The translations under genes were made by a program, and so were the position numbers. The notes beneath the pieces were generated by a model. It saw nothing but the letters and a program-made list of their open reading frames with translations. It was not told where the DNA came from and searched no databases. From a virus: a stretch of DNA of 23,040 bases. The number at the start of each line of letters is the position of its first letter. The stretch's first letter is position 1. The stretch is taken from positions 1 to 23,040 of IMG/VR virus record IMGVR_UViG_3300020429_000012; one strand, given 5' to 3'. This document shows positions 15,702-22,552 of this stretch, one piece after another.

Positions 15702-16034
15702 CTAGTTTTTTACCAGCCCTATCTGAATAAATTCTTTATATGCAGATATGACCGCATTACGAAAAGCAAGATCGTCAGCGACTTCATGCAAGTTTTTCTT
15801 ATTAAAAGGTATATCAGTTCCATCTTCCTCAGTTACACCTTCCCAACCTTGAACAGCAGTTTCTAAAGCTTTGTCCTCAGATAACTTGTCAAACTCAGCA
15901 AGTTCTTTACCGCCAAGTCTTTTAAATTTGACAGTAATTTCTTCAGTTTCTAATTCTCCAGCTACAGTCGATGAAGGAGAAGCAATAGAAACTTTCCAAG
16001 GGAAAACTTTCGTTTTCTTTCTTACAAATGCCAT
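15702..16034 (-). CDS. Tail assembly chaperone (lambda G-like)
   Basis: A 110-residue protein between tail tube and tape measure, the position of lambda G. It reads as a tail assembly chaperone: 'FPWKVSIASPS', 'EEITVKFKRLGGKELAEFDK', 'AVQGWEGVTEEDGTDIPFN' and 'AVISAYKEFIQIGLVKN'. Such proteins coat the tape measure during tail assembly and leave before maturation. The ATG has only a distant AGAAGG (over 20 bases upstream), so the leader is unusual. The stop TAG follows directly after the heptamer A AAA AAC, so a fraction of ribosomes would continue into the T-like frame. Confidence 0.85.
   Translation of the reverse strand: MAFVRKKTKVFPWKVSIASPSSTVAGELETEEITVKFKRLGGKELAEFDKLSEDKALETAVQGWEGVTEEDGTDIPFNKKNLHEVADDLAFRNAVISAYKEFIQIGLVKN
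15705..15711 (-). promoter_or_regulatory. Putative -1 ribosomal frameshift site (A AAA AAC) between G and T
   Basis: In the G frame the mRNA reads GTA AAA AAC TAG. The last base of GTA plus AAA AAC gives a canonical X XXY YYZ heptamer, immediately before the stop. A slip of -1 continues as AAA AAA CTA GAA GAC into the T-like frame, which is closed further upstream by a TAA just before this region. I saw no clear downstream hairpin. Confidence 0.75.
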
Positions 16035-16085
16035 AAATTTAGTGGATAAATATATATACCTTCTTATTCTAGCTATTAACTTAAT

Positions 16086-17027
16086 CTATGTATAAATTAA
16101 TTGAACTTCATCGTTTCCTGATGCACTAGGAATCAAAGTATAAGGTATTTCATAAGTTGCAATACCATCAGCATCTCCAACACTAATATCGCCAATATCA
16201 GCCCTAGAAGAAATAACTTGTACTTTATTTCCTGCTCCAACTCCATGTAATACAGATAAAGCACCTAAAGTTCCATCAGCTTTTGCTGCTGCGTAAAAAT
16301 CTTTGGTTGCCATCTTCACAGCATCTATTGTCACAGATCCATTTACAGCCCTTTGTGTAAGAAGAACTTCTTTTTCTGTAGATCCACCAATAACCTCTCT
16401 GTATGTTACTTCGTTTCCTAAGTCCATAGATAAAGAATTTAGACCGGATTGATGTCCTAACAAGCTAAAACCTGTAGTATTTCCGGGTTTAAATATAGTA
16501 GGAGTAGGTTGATGATTAAATGTTGGAGTAGGTAATGCTTCGTCTACAACATCTACATATATACCAGTAAATGTAAAATCTAATGTTGGAATTTCGCCCA
16601 CATTTGCATTGAGGGCCACATTGCCCCGACAACCTCTAGCTGCATGTCTCACTCCATCTAGGTTATAGAAAATTACCGCAGAGCTAAAACTGGAACTGAC
16701 AGGAGCGTAGGTAACGCTTGTCCCAGCACTAATTGTTTCTGAAAGTCCACATGCGAGTAAAGCTTTAGAATAGCCGGGAGGAGTACCGGCTGTCCCACTA
16801 GCCACGAACTCGACTGAGAAACTTATTTCAACTTTTAAGTTGGCAAGTAATGATTCTGATGCACCATAATAAGGTCTTACATATTCTCTAGTGACAGAAT
16901 CACTAGACATTGGAGTAACACTTAGATTAGAAACTAAAAGAGCGTCAGCACCAGTAGGAGTGGTGTTATCGTTATACGCTGATTCTGTTTCAATCGTTAG
17001 ACTCTGTTTGTTGGTCAGTAGTGTCAT
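16086..17027 (-). CDS. Major tail tube protein
   Basis: A 313-residue beta-rich protein in the position of lambda V (246). It shows the pattern of siphophage tube proteins: 'NKQSLTIETESAYN', 'VEISFSVEFVASGTAGTPPG', 'SFSSAVIFYNLDGVRHAARG', then 'DFTFTGIYVDVVDEALPTPT' and a C-terminal 'IATYEIPYTLIPSASGNDEV'. It forms the stacked rings of the tail. The extra length over lambda V may reflect an added surface domain in the second half. The start ATG has GAGGT about 8 bases upstream and lies inside the end of the small gene 16990-17145 (38-base overlap). The internal promoter candidate at 17172-17200 would boost this gene. Confidence 0.85.
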   Translation of the reverse strand: MTLLTNKQSLTIETESAYNDNTTPTGADALLVSNLSVTPMSSDSVTREYVRPYYGASESLLANLKVEISFSVEFVASGTAGTPPGYSKALLACGLSETISAGTSVTYAPVSSSFSSAVIFYNLDGVRHAARGCRGNVALNANVGEIPTLDFTFTGIYVDVVDEALPTPTFNHQPTPTIFKPGNTTGFSLLGHQSGLNSLSMDLGNEVTYREVIGGSTEKEVLLTQRAVNGSVTIDAVKMATKDFYAAAKADGTLGALSVLHGVGAGNKVQVISSRADIGDISVGDADGIATYEIPYTLIPSASGNDEVQLIYT

Positions 17028-17145
17028 CAGTTTTTACCTCGGTGTTTTTTTCTGGAGATGGCAAAGTCCTTTTTATAAGTGTTCTTTTGCCAGTTTTAGG
17101 ATCAAGTAGGTAACTACCACCCTCACCCGGATTTTCATTACTCAT
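16990..17145 (-). CDS. Small protein of unknown function before tail tube gene
   Basis: A 51-codon frame from ATG at 17143-17145 to TGA at 16990-16992. It encodes 'MSNENPGEGGSYLLDPKTGK', then 'RTLIKRTLPSPEKNTEVKTD' and a short polar end. The 'GGSYLLDPKTGKRTL' segment resembles a motif I associate with other small phage proteins, which supports a real gene. No function is known to me. It overlaps the tail tube gene by 38 bases in another frame and carries that gene's Shine-Dalgarno sequence within its coding region, so it could act as a translational leader. Its own Shine-Dalgarno sequence is weak. It fills an otherwise empty stretch and follows a promoter candidate. Confidence 0.65.
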   Translation of the reverse strand: MSNENPGEGGSYLLDPKTGKRTLIKRTLPSPEKNTEVKTDDTTDQQTESND

Positions 17146-17171
17146 TGTAGTGAAAAGTTGCGTATAAAGTA

Positions 17172-17200
17172 ATCATATTATTTATAAATCATGTTGACAA
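17172..17200 (-). promoter_or_regulatory. Candidate sigma70-type promoter for tail genes
   Basis: On the minus strand, TTGTCA (17195-17200) and TATGAT (17172-17177) are separated by exactly 17 bases, each matching five of six consensus bases. It lies in the 43-base gap before the small gene and tail tube gene, with the -35 overlapping the end of the tail terminator gene. The DNA is AT-rich, so a chance match is possible. Confidence 0.35.
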
Positions 17201-17611
17201 ATCATTATATGTAGATCTGTAATCAATTTCATAATTACAAGTATATATTCCTGCTGGTGTATCAGCTTCAATAGACTGAAAATCAACTGATAAAGGTCTT
17301 ACATCTATAGCTAAACCTCCTAATGATGAATCTGCAACTAATTTCGTATGTAAACTTTCAACTGTAGCATCAGCTTTTGTGTCTGGATTTTTATGCCTGC
17401 ATATAACTATTACTCTTATAGATAAAGTCCAATCAATAAAATCACGATTTCTTAAAGAAGGATTATCAGATGAAAACTCAACAACAATACTAGGTGACTC
17501 TTCACGAGCAAATGGTTCTACTCTATTTCTATATATACGTTTATTTATACCTGTAGTCGTAGTTAAAATTGTTTTAACTTTTGCAAGTATTTGCTCTCTT
17601 TTAGTCGTCAT
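17189..17611 (-). CDS. Tail terminator / minor tail protein (lambda U-like)
   Basis: A 140-residue protein (lambda U is 131). The pattern 'REQILAKVKTIL', 'GINKRIYRNRVEPFAREESP', 'SIVVEFSSDNP', 'DWTLSIRVIVICRHKNPDTK' and a C-terminal 'TCNYEIDYRSTYNDLST' fits the tail terminator family, which caps the growing tail tube and binds the head connector. The gene sits between the FII-like connector and the tail tube, as expected. The ATG overlaps the end of the FII-like gene by 11 bases, so translation is probably coupled. A Z-type protein cannot be fully excluded, but the length and the 'NYEIDYRST' end favour U. Confidence 0.78.
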   Translation of the reverse strand: MTTKREQILAKVKTILTTTTGINKRIYRNRVEPFAREESPSIVVEFSSDNPSLRNRDFIDWTLSIRVIVICRHKNPDTKADATVESLHTKLVADSSLGGLAIDVRPLSVDFQSIEADTPAGIYTCNYEIDYRSTYNDLST

Positions 17612-17888
17612 CGTCTTTACTCAAGCTAATGATTGAAATCTTACCATCGTCTATTTTTCTTATATTTCTGACTGTATAAGGAATCGTATTTACAAGCATT
17701 GTCTTTTCAAATAAAACTTTTTTAAAATCACTTGTTTTTACTTTTAATTCATACTCTGTAGATAAGATAGTATTATCAGCAATTATTTCATCAGGTTCAT
17801 CTAACATTCCAAAATAAATAGCATTATCATATATCACTTCGTCAGTGAACTCATCAAAAAATACATTTAGATTTTCTTTAAAAACCAT
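17601..17888 (-). CDS. Head-tail connector (lambda FII-like)
   Basis: A 95-residue small beta protein. It has 'EVIYDNAIYFGMLDEPDEII', 'YELKVKTSDF' and 'NTIPYTVRNIRKIDDGKISI', the pattern of the FII/Gifsy-2 barrel family, which attaches to the capsid portal complex and receives the tail. The end is KDDDD. It lies between the head decoration gene and the U-like gene, as in lambda. Its Shine-Dalgarno sequence (AGAGGGG, 9 bases from the ATG) is the 3' arm of the terminator hairpin at 17891-17912, so its translation probably depends on that hairpin being open. The family assignment is moderate; the position is strong. Confidence 0.72.
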   Translation of the reverse strand: MVFKENLNVFFDEFTDEVIYDNAIYFGMLDEPDEIIADNTILSTEYELKVKTSDFKKVLFEKTMLVNTIPYTVRNIRKIDDGKISIISLSKDDDD

Positions 17889-17890
17889 AA

Positions 17891-17912
17891 GAAAAAGCCC
17901 CTCTAAGGGGCT
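17891..17912 (-). terminator. Intrinsic terminator between head and head-tail joining genes
   Basis: On the minus strand AGCCCCT-TAG-AGGGGCT forms a 7-bp stem with a 3-base loop, followed by TTTTC. It starts 6 bases after the stop of the head protein gene and ends 2 bases before the ATG of the FII-like gene. The 3' arm also supplies the next gene's Shine-Dalgarno sequence. There is no T run on the other side, so it acts only for minus-strand transcripts. Confidence 0.85.
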
Positions 17913-17918
17913 AATAAT

Positions 17919-18299
17919 TTAACCGTATTTTTGTAAACCTAAACCATTTACAGAGAATGTAAATGTAGGTGATGACCCTCCAATGGTGTATTTAACACGC
18001 ACATATCTTTTGCACTCATCAGCACTTATGGTTATTTTTTGTGTTGATGCAGTACCAGTAACTTGCGTAAAAGCTGCTCCTGATAAAGATGCAAAAGTTG
18101 AATTATCATCAGAATCCTCAATAGTTACATCTAATGTTGGTGAAGAACCTCCACCAGCAGCAGAATCAAGAACGAATAGTACGTCCCCTTCATAACCTTT
18201 TAGATCTACTCCACTACCATTACCAGTAGCAGTTTTCTCTCCTGTTGGAAGTCCAGCTAAAAATTCCAATCTTTCGAGATTTGCTCTATTAAGTCCCAT
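17919..18299 (-). CDS. Putative head decoration / head structural protein
   Basis: 126 residues from the ATG at 18297-18299. The N-terminus is 'MGLNRANLERLEFLAGLPTG', followed by a beta-rich body ('TLDVTIEDSDDNSTFASLSG', 'KRYVRVKYTIGG', 'FTFSVNGLGLQKYG') of a type often found just downstream of phage capsid genes. A longer frame reaches up to 18395, but that extension is Lys/Gln-rich out-of-frame reading of the Lys/Ala/Pro-rich end of the previous gene; I reject it. The start overlaps the previous stop by 11 bases, so coupling is likely. The gene is followed by a strong terminator. Role in capsid stabilisation is inferred from position. Confidence 0.7.
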   Translation of the reverse strand: MGLNRANLERLEFLAGLPTGEKTATGNGSGVDLKGYEGDVLFVLDSAAGGGSSPTLDVTIEDSDDNSTFASLSGAAFTQVTGTASTQKITISADECKRYVRVKYTIGGSSPTFTFSVNGLGLQKYG

Positions 18300-18492
18300 T
18301 GTTTTTGTCGTTATCAACTGTAGGTTTTGCTTTGGGTTTTGCTTTTGCTTTAGGCTTTGGCTTCTCAGTTTCAACAACTGCTTTACCGCTTCCAATTAGC
18401 GTTCTAGCTAAATCATTGTCAACGTCTAAAGAAGTGCCGGAGTCCTTATGGACTCCAGCTATCAATACGCTGCGTATTAATTTAACTTTCAT
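18289..18492 (-). CDS. Small head-associated protein with Lys/Ala/Pro tail
   Basis: A 67-residue protein. The first 40 residues ('MKVKLIRSVLIAGVHKDSGT', then a short beta segment ending GSGKAVV) resemble the small SH3-like proteins often encoded next to HK97-type capsid genes. The rest is a repetitive basic tail of Lys, Pro and Ala (KPKPKAKAKPKAKP). The ATG lies one base after the capsid stop (TAG, one base, ATG) with no Shine-Dalgarno sequence, so it is probably translated by reinitiation. Function unknown; a stabilising or DNA-contacting head protein is possible because of the basic tail. Confidence 0.68.
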   Translation of the reverse strand: MKVKLIRSVLIAGVHKDSGTSLDVDNDLARTLIGSGKAVVETEKPKPKAKAKPKAKPTVDNDKNNGT

Positions 18493-18493
18493 A

Positions 18494-21013
18494 CTAAGTA
18501 GCGAAACAAAATGCTCCGGCTTGTCTCACGGCATAGTCTATGTCCTGTAGGGCAATTATTCTTACAGTACCAGCAGTTGCCCCAGCGAAAGGATCAACAG
18601 TTAGATCTAAGCCAGACCACATACCAACAATAAACTGACTGAAATCACCAAAGATTACATCGTTATTTACAAGTTGGTTTGTAGTGATTGCTTGATAACC
18701 ATTAATCTGATTATTTTCAAACACGAAGTTAGCAGTAGAAGTACTTGTCTTCTCTGTTGACTTCAAAGCACCTCTTGTTGTTGCATTAATGAGATACTTC
18801 ATTGAGTTGCCTTCTGCGTTTGCAACCGCAACATCAGTTTCCATTGCAATTAGCTCAGAAAATGTGCCTGTGCCTGTTAAAGACTGAGAGCCAATACCAG
18901 AAGTTTGAGTTAAACCTAGTGGCTGATTAGAAGAACCAGTTCCATAGATAGCTGTACGATCTAACTCAAGAGCGATCTTCTTAGCAATGTCATCTCTAAC
19001 AAAAGCTTCAATATCAATAGAAGACTGTAAAAGAGTCCTTCTAGTGAAGTCAGTAAATGCACCGATTGTTTTTGGTGTCATTGAAATCTGAGTAAAGCTT
19101 TGCTGTCCCTCTGTAGGGGCTGCACCCTCTCCTACCCAGTAAGCGGCTGTTGTCCCATCTTGCTTGGGAATTGCAATATTGCCCTCTAGTCCTGTCAGCA
19201 TTGTTACCCCTGCTTCCATTATAGCCATCTTATTTCTCAAGATTTCTATAAATGAGCCACTGAGTAGGTCTGTGGACACAAGATTTCCTCCGTCCGCAGC
19301 AGTCCCAACATTCAAGTCCCTCTTGAGTACTTCGTTAGGAATCAAAATACCTTTTGCTGGTCTGCCATAACGCTTTGCTGCTTCTTCAGAGACTTCACGC
19401 TCGTATGTTGCTGCGTCTTGTGCTGCTTTATCAGCAGGATTTGCAAGAGCATTGATAGCTCTTAAGAATGAGAAGCTTTGTACTTCTTTTTTATCTAAGA
19501 ACTCCTCAGATTTTTTGCCTTCAATTTGCATGTCGGTTGAACGAATAGGGGTTACTTTTTTATTTTTCACAAGATCTAATATTGCAGATCTTGCTTCAGT
19601 AGCAGACTTACCACCCTTGATTAAAGTTTCGGTAAGCTCTTCTGCTCCGTATTCTGCAAACTCACGACAAGTTGAAGTGATTTCAGCAACACGAGCATTG
19701 TTCTCATCTAAAGCACGTTGTACTTCAGCTTGAACATCAATTTCTACGGCTGGCTTTGTTTCCACCGCAGTTTCTTTAGTTGTTTCTTCCATAGACGGAT
19801 TGGATTGTGCGGTAGATTCCGCAGAACGAGTCTCCTCAAGAGGAGCGTTATCATTAATAATAATGTTTTCCTTCTCTAAAGTAACATTTTCTGATGAAAT
19901 ATTCTCTACTAAAGATCTTCCAAACCCAACCGAATTGTCTGCTGGGATCGTTGCCAAGCTAACTTCGTGTGGGGTCCAACGGGTCGCACGGAGTCCAGTG
20001 TCCGTTTCTTCCACTTCGTCCAGACTGTACCCAAAGGAAATTCCACGCAAAATACCGTCTTTAACGTCTTCTAAGACTTCAGAAGCGAATTTAGAGCGAG
20101 AAAAGCGGATTTTAGCGTAACCTCTCATGTCGCTAGGATTTATATAGGCACTTTCGACCACCCCTAGAACTTTATCAGGATTGTGGTTGAAGAGAAACGG
20201 AGCAGAGTCATTTAGTCTTACTAAATTTGCACTTCCTTCTTCGTGGCTTAACACTTCGTCACCAAAAAACCTTTTTACTGGTAGTTCGCTTGAGAAAGGA
20301 AACTCAAAAGTTCTTGATTTTACATTTTTAAAATCAGTAACCTCTTTTCTTTCTAGTTTGTCATCTGAAGTAATAACTCTAATTGGAGCTATTTTTGATA
20401 AAGCACTAAAACGATGTCCAGCAAAAATATCTGTTGACTCACCATTTCTATAAACCTGTATCAAAGCAGCAGGATTTTCTGGAGTGCCTTTTATGACAAA
20501 AGAACTGCTTGGTACATCTATTTCTCCATCTCTAACTATACGAGTAATCTTACCCCTAGCTCGACCACCACTAGCGTTCCAAGCAACAAAGTCGCCAGTT
20601 TTTAGAGCATCTGGTGCTGCTCTAACTGTATCTTCTGTTTTAATTACATAGTCTTCAGACATAGTTCGCTCCCTAGCTTTTTTGATTTGATTAGACTTGG
20701 TTCTGGACCAAGATTGTCCTGCGTCCCCGCCCCAAGCGGCCCAAGCGACCCTCCCGTTGCTGGGATAGCCCTCCTCGCCCGGACGAAAACCTTTGCCCGA
20801 TTTGTCCGATTCATGTCGGGCAAACCATGCGTTCATTGTAATAACAGTATCAGCCGATAGCTCATTACCGCTTAATATTTGTGTTGCTCTTGTTCTAGCT
20901 ACATCTGTACCTCCTCCTTCTCCTTCTTTCTTCCATTCTCTGTAACGTCTAGCTTCTGTCCTCATGCCATCAGTAGGCATAAGACTTATAGAAACACCGT
21001 TTACATTTGCCAT
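18494..21013 (-). CDS. Prohead protease-major capsid fusion with two extra N-terminal domains
   Basis: An 839-residue protein. Residues 17-115 are a domain with 'RRYREWKKEGEGGGTDVART' and 'GYPSNGRVAWAAWGGDAGQS', known to me as an uncharacterised module near phage head genes. About 138-208 reads as a DUF2945/TUDOR-like SH3 domain ('GDFVAWNASGGRARGKITRI'). About 233-370 is a U35-family prohead protease: His277 in 'FLFNHNPDKVLG', Ser326 in 'GISFGYS' and Glu350 in 'HEVSLATIPAD' are candidate catalytic residues. About 371-500 is a charged, acidic scaffold-like (delta) region. About 505-839 is the HK97-fold capsid ('AYWVGEGAAPTEGQQSFTQI', 'IYGTGSSNQPLG'). Separate scaffold and protease genes are absent, so self-cleavage probably releases the capsid. 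Start: ATG with AAAGGAG. Confidence 0.93.
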   Translation of the reverse strand: MANVNGVSISLMPTDGMRTEARRYREWKKEGEGGGTDVARTRATQILSGNELSADTVITMNAWFARHESDKSGKGFRPGEEGYPSNGRVAWAAWGGDAGQSWSRTKSNQIKKARERTMSEDYVIKTEDTVRAAPDALKTGDFVAWNASGGRARGKITRIVRDGEIDVPSSSFVIKGTPENPAALIQVYRNGESTDIFAGHRFSALSKIAPIRVITSDDKLERKEVTDFKNVKSRTFEFPFSSELPVKRFFGDEVLSHEEGSANLVRLNDSAPFLFNHNPDKVLGVVESAYINPSDMRGYAKIRFSRSKFASEVLEDVKDGILRGISFGYSLDEVEETDTGLRATRWTPHEVSLATIPADNSVGFGRSLVENISSENVTLEKENIIINDNAPLEETRSAESTAQSNPSMEETTKETAVETKPAVEIDVQAEVQRALDENNARVAEITSTCREFAEYGAEELTETLIKGGKSATEARSAILDLVKNKKVTPIRSTDMQIEGKKSEEFLDKKEVQSFSFLRAINALANPADKAAQDAATYEREVSEEAAKRYGRPAKGILIPNEVLKRDLNVGTAADGGNLVSTDLLSGSFIEILRNKMAIMEAGVTMLTGLEGNIAIPKQDGTTAAYWVGEGAAPTEGQQSFTQISMTPKTIGAFTDFTRRTLLQSSIDIEAFVRDDIAKKIALELDRTAIYGTGSSNQPLGLTQTSGIGSQSLTGTGTFSELIAMETDVAVANAEGNSMKYLINATTRGALKSTEKTSTSTANFVFENNQINGYQAITTNQLVNNDVIFGDFSQFIVGMWSGLDLTVDPFAGATAGTVRIIALQDIDYAVRQAGAFCFAT
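20708..20818 (-). other. GC-rich codon patch in the N-terminal domain of the capsid fusion
   Basis: Residues 66-102 use about 60% G or C at third codon positions by my count (22 of 36), far above the AT-ending codons of the flanking genes. The segment encodes Gly, Arg and Trp, which explains part but not all of the G+C. It may mark acquired or recombined DNA. Confidence 0.5.
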
Positions 21014-22552
21014 TTACTTTTTACTCCTTTTTTTAGTTTTACTTACTTGTTTTACTTCCGGCAAGTCTAACTCAAGCTGGCCTTCCTCAATAGTAAGATC
21101 TAAATCCTTATCTAAAGTTACTCCTAAACCTTTTGCTACATCTTGTTCTCTTGATATTTCTCTAATAATATCGTCATAATCTCCACCTCCACTCATTGCT
21201 ATGACTTGAGACTTAGACATATATCCAGCTTGTTCTGCTTCACGGTAAGCTTTCACTTCTTTTAATGGATCAATATAGTGTTGTGTTGGTGGAATCCATA
21301 CAGGCTTGCAATACCTAGAAGGTCTTGAAGCATAGTCAGGAAAATCTAACTCACCAGCTAATACAGCTAAAGAAAGCCATTCTTTAAATATTCTTTTATG
21401 AAAATTTTTGATGATATATCTTTGACAGAATTGCCAATGAGTTCTGTCTTCTAACAAGCTTAACCTTGAACTGGAATAGTTAGTCTCACTGAAATCTTTA
21501 CTAATCGTTTCATACGAACAGCCAAATCCGGCTGCGAACCTACGGACCTTGTTTTTGACAAACATCTCATACTGCTGATGAGGATAATCAATATCTGGGA
21601 CAGTTATGCCTTCGCCCGGAGCTAAGTACCTAAATTCCCCCGGTGCAAAGTCTTGAAGCCTTTCATTATTTTCTATGTCATCACCTATTAATTCTCCAGA
21701 ATTATTAGTAATAAAACCAGTTATGGAAGCTCCAATCCTCGCTCTAATTACAGCAGCTTCTTCAAATCCTGACAGTTGATGTAAGTCGTCCATTACAGGG
21801 TGAAACCAAGGTACACCTCTGTTTTGGCCCGGCCTTTCGGGAAGGAATAGATGGATTATATCTTTCGCTGGAATTAATAAATTTTCTTTCTGTTTCCCTT
21901 GATTAGTTAAATAATAAGCATCTCCGGGGTGTCGGGACATTATTGCATAACGGACGGCTCTGCCCCATGAATCAACTTCAACTCCGTTTCTCCACTCATT
22001 ACCTTTAGCTAAAGTTGCTCCACTATATTCTTCGTCTAATAAATCACTTTCTATAACTTGTAATGCTAATGGTACTTTTGATTCTCCAAATGGCTGCCTA
22101 ACTATTCTAAAAATACATTCACCACTCTCAGGCAATGCTCCTGCCATTAACCATTCAAATTCATGAAAACTATGTTTACCAGCACAGTCACAATTAGTTG
22201 CTTCTGACCACTCAGCCCATTTTTCTTCTATTAAATCATTAATTCTTTCATCTTTTTTATTACCTCTTATTTGCTTAACACGAGACTGAAAATCCATTCC
22301 AGTTCCAACTATATTTAGCTGAGTCGATCTTTTCGCTTGCTTTGCGTATGGATTATTCCTTATTAATTCTCTTGATCTGTCTCTTAATTTTCTTAAACCT
22401 TGTCTTACTTCTGCATCTGGACTCAACTGACTTGATCGCCAATCAGCCGTTAATCTACTAATTAATGCACCTTGATATGATCTAGCAGATCTGTTTCTTC
22501 TTAAGGTCTTTGGTGCAACTAATCTAATAATTGCTCTCTGAAAACGATTCAT
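21014..22552 (-). CDS. Portal protein (lambda B-like)
   Basis: A 512-residue protein, close to lambda B (533). It carries the family pattern: 'RSYQGALISRLTADWRSSQL', 'RELIRNNPYAKQAKRSTQLN', 'VIESDLLDEEY', 'LIPAKDIIHLF', 'RPGQNRGVPWFHPVM' and 'FSETNYSSSRLSLLEDRTHW'. The portal forms the dodecameric ring through which DNA enters and leaves the head. The C-terminal 50 residues are charged and end in a basic run (KQVSKTKKRSKK). The ATG overlaps the stop of the W-like gene by one base (TAATG), so it is probably coupled. The capsid fusion starts immediately after its stop. Confidence 0.95.
   Translation of the reverse strand: MNRFQRAIIRLVAPKTLRRNRSARSYQGALISRLTADWRSSQLSPDAEVRQGLRKLRDRSRELIRNNPYAKQAKRSTQLNIVGTGMDFQSRVKQIRGNKKDERINDLIEEKWAEWSEATNCDCAGKHSFHEFEWLMAGALPESGECIFRIVRQPFGESKVPLALQVIESDLLDEEYSGATLAKGNEWRNGVEVDSWGRAVRYAIMSRHPGDAYYLTNQGKQKENLLIPAKDIIHLFLPERPGQNRGVPWFHPVMDDLHQLSGFEEAAVIRARIGASITGFITNNSGELIGDDIENNERLQDFAPGEFRYLAPGEGITVPDIDYPHQQYEMFVKNKVRRFAAGFGCSYETISKDFSETNYSSSRLSLLEDRTHWQFCQRYIIKNFHKRIFKEWLSLAVLAGELDFPDYASRPSRYCKPVWIPPTQHYIDPLKEVKAYREAEQAGYMSKSQVIAMSGGGDYDDIIREISREQDVAKGLGVTLDKDLDLTIEEGQLELDLPEVKQVSKTKKRSKK

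Noticed and set aside
16035-16085. TAGAAT box and AT-rich leader before the G-like gene
   Set aside because: The best -35 match is only four of six. This 51-base gap contains no hairpin with a T run and no convincing promoter.
17194-17223. Perfect TTGACA on the plus strand with TGTAAT 18 bases downstream
   Set aside because: It would drive transcription antisense to the whole structural operon, with no gene to express. In AT-rich DNA such matches occur by chance, and the -35 is the same DNA as the minus-strand candidate shifted by one base.
17919-18395. Longer reading frame starting at 18395 for the head decoration gene
   Set aside because: The first 32 codons lie inside the previous gene in another frame and encode an out-of-frame Lys/Gln-rich reading of its repetitive tail. 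The ATG at 18299 overlapping the previous stop fits the usual coupling in this operon.
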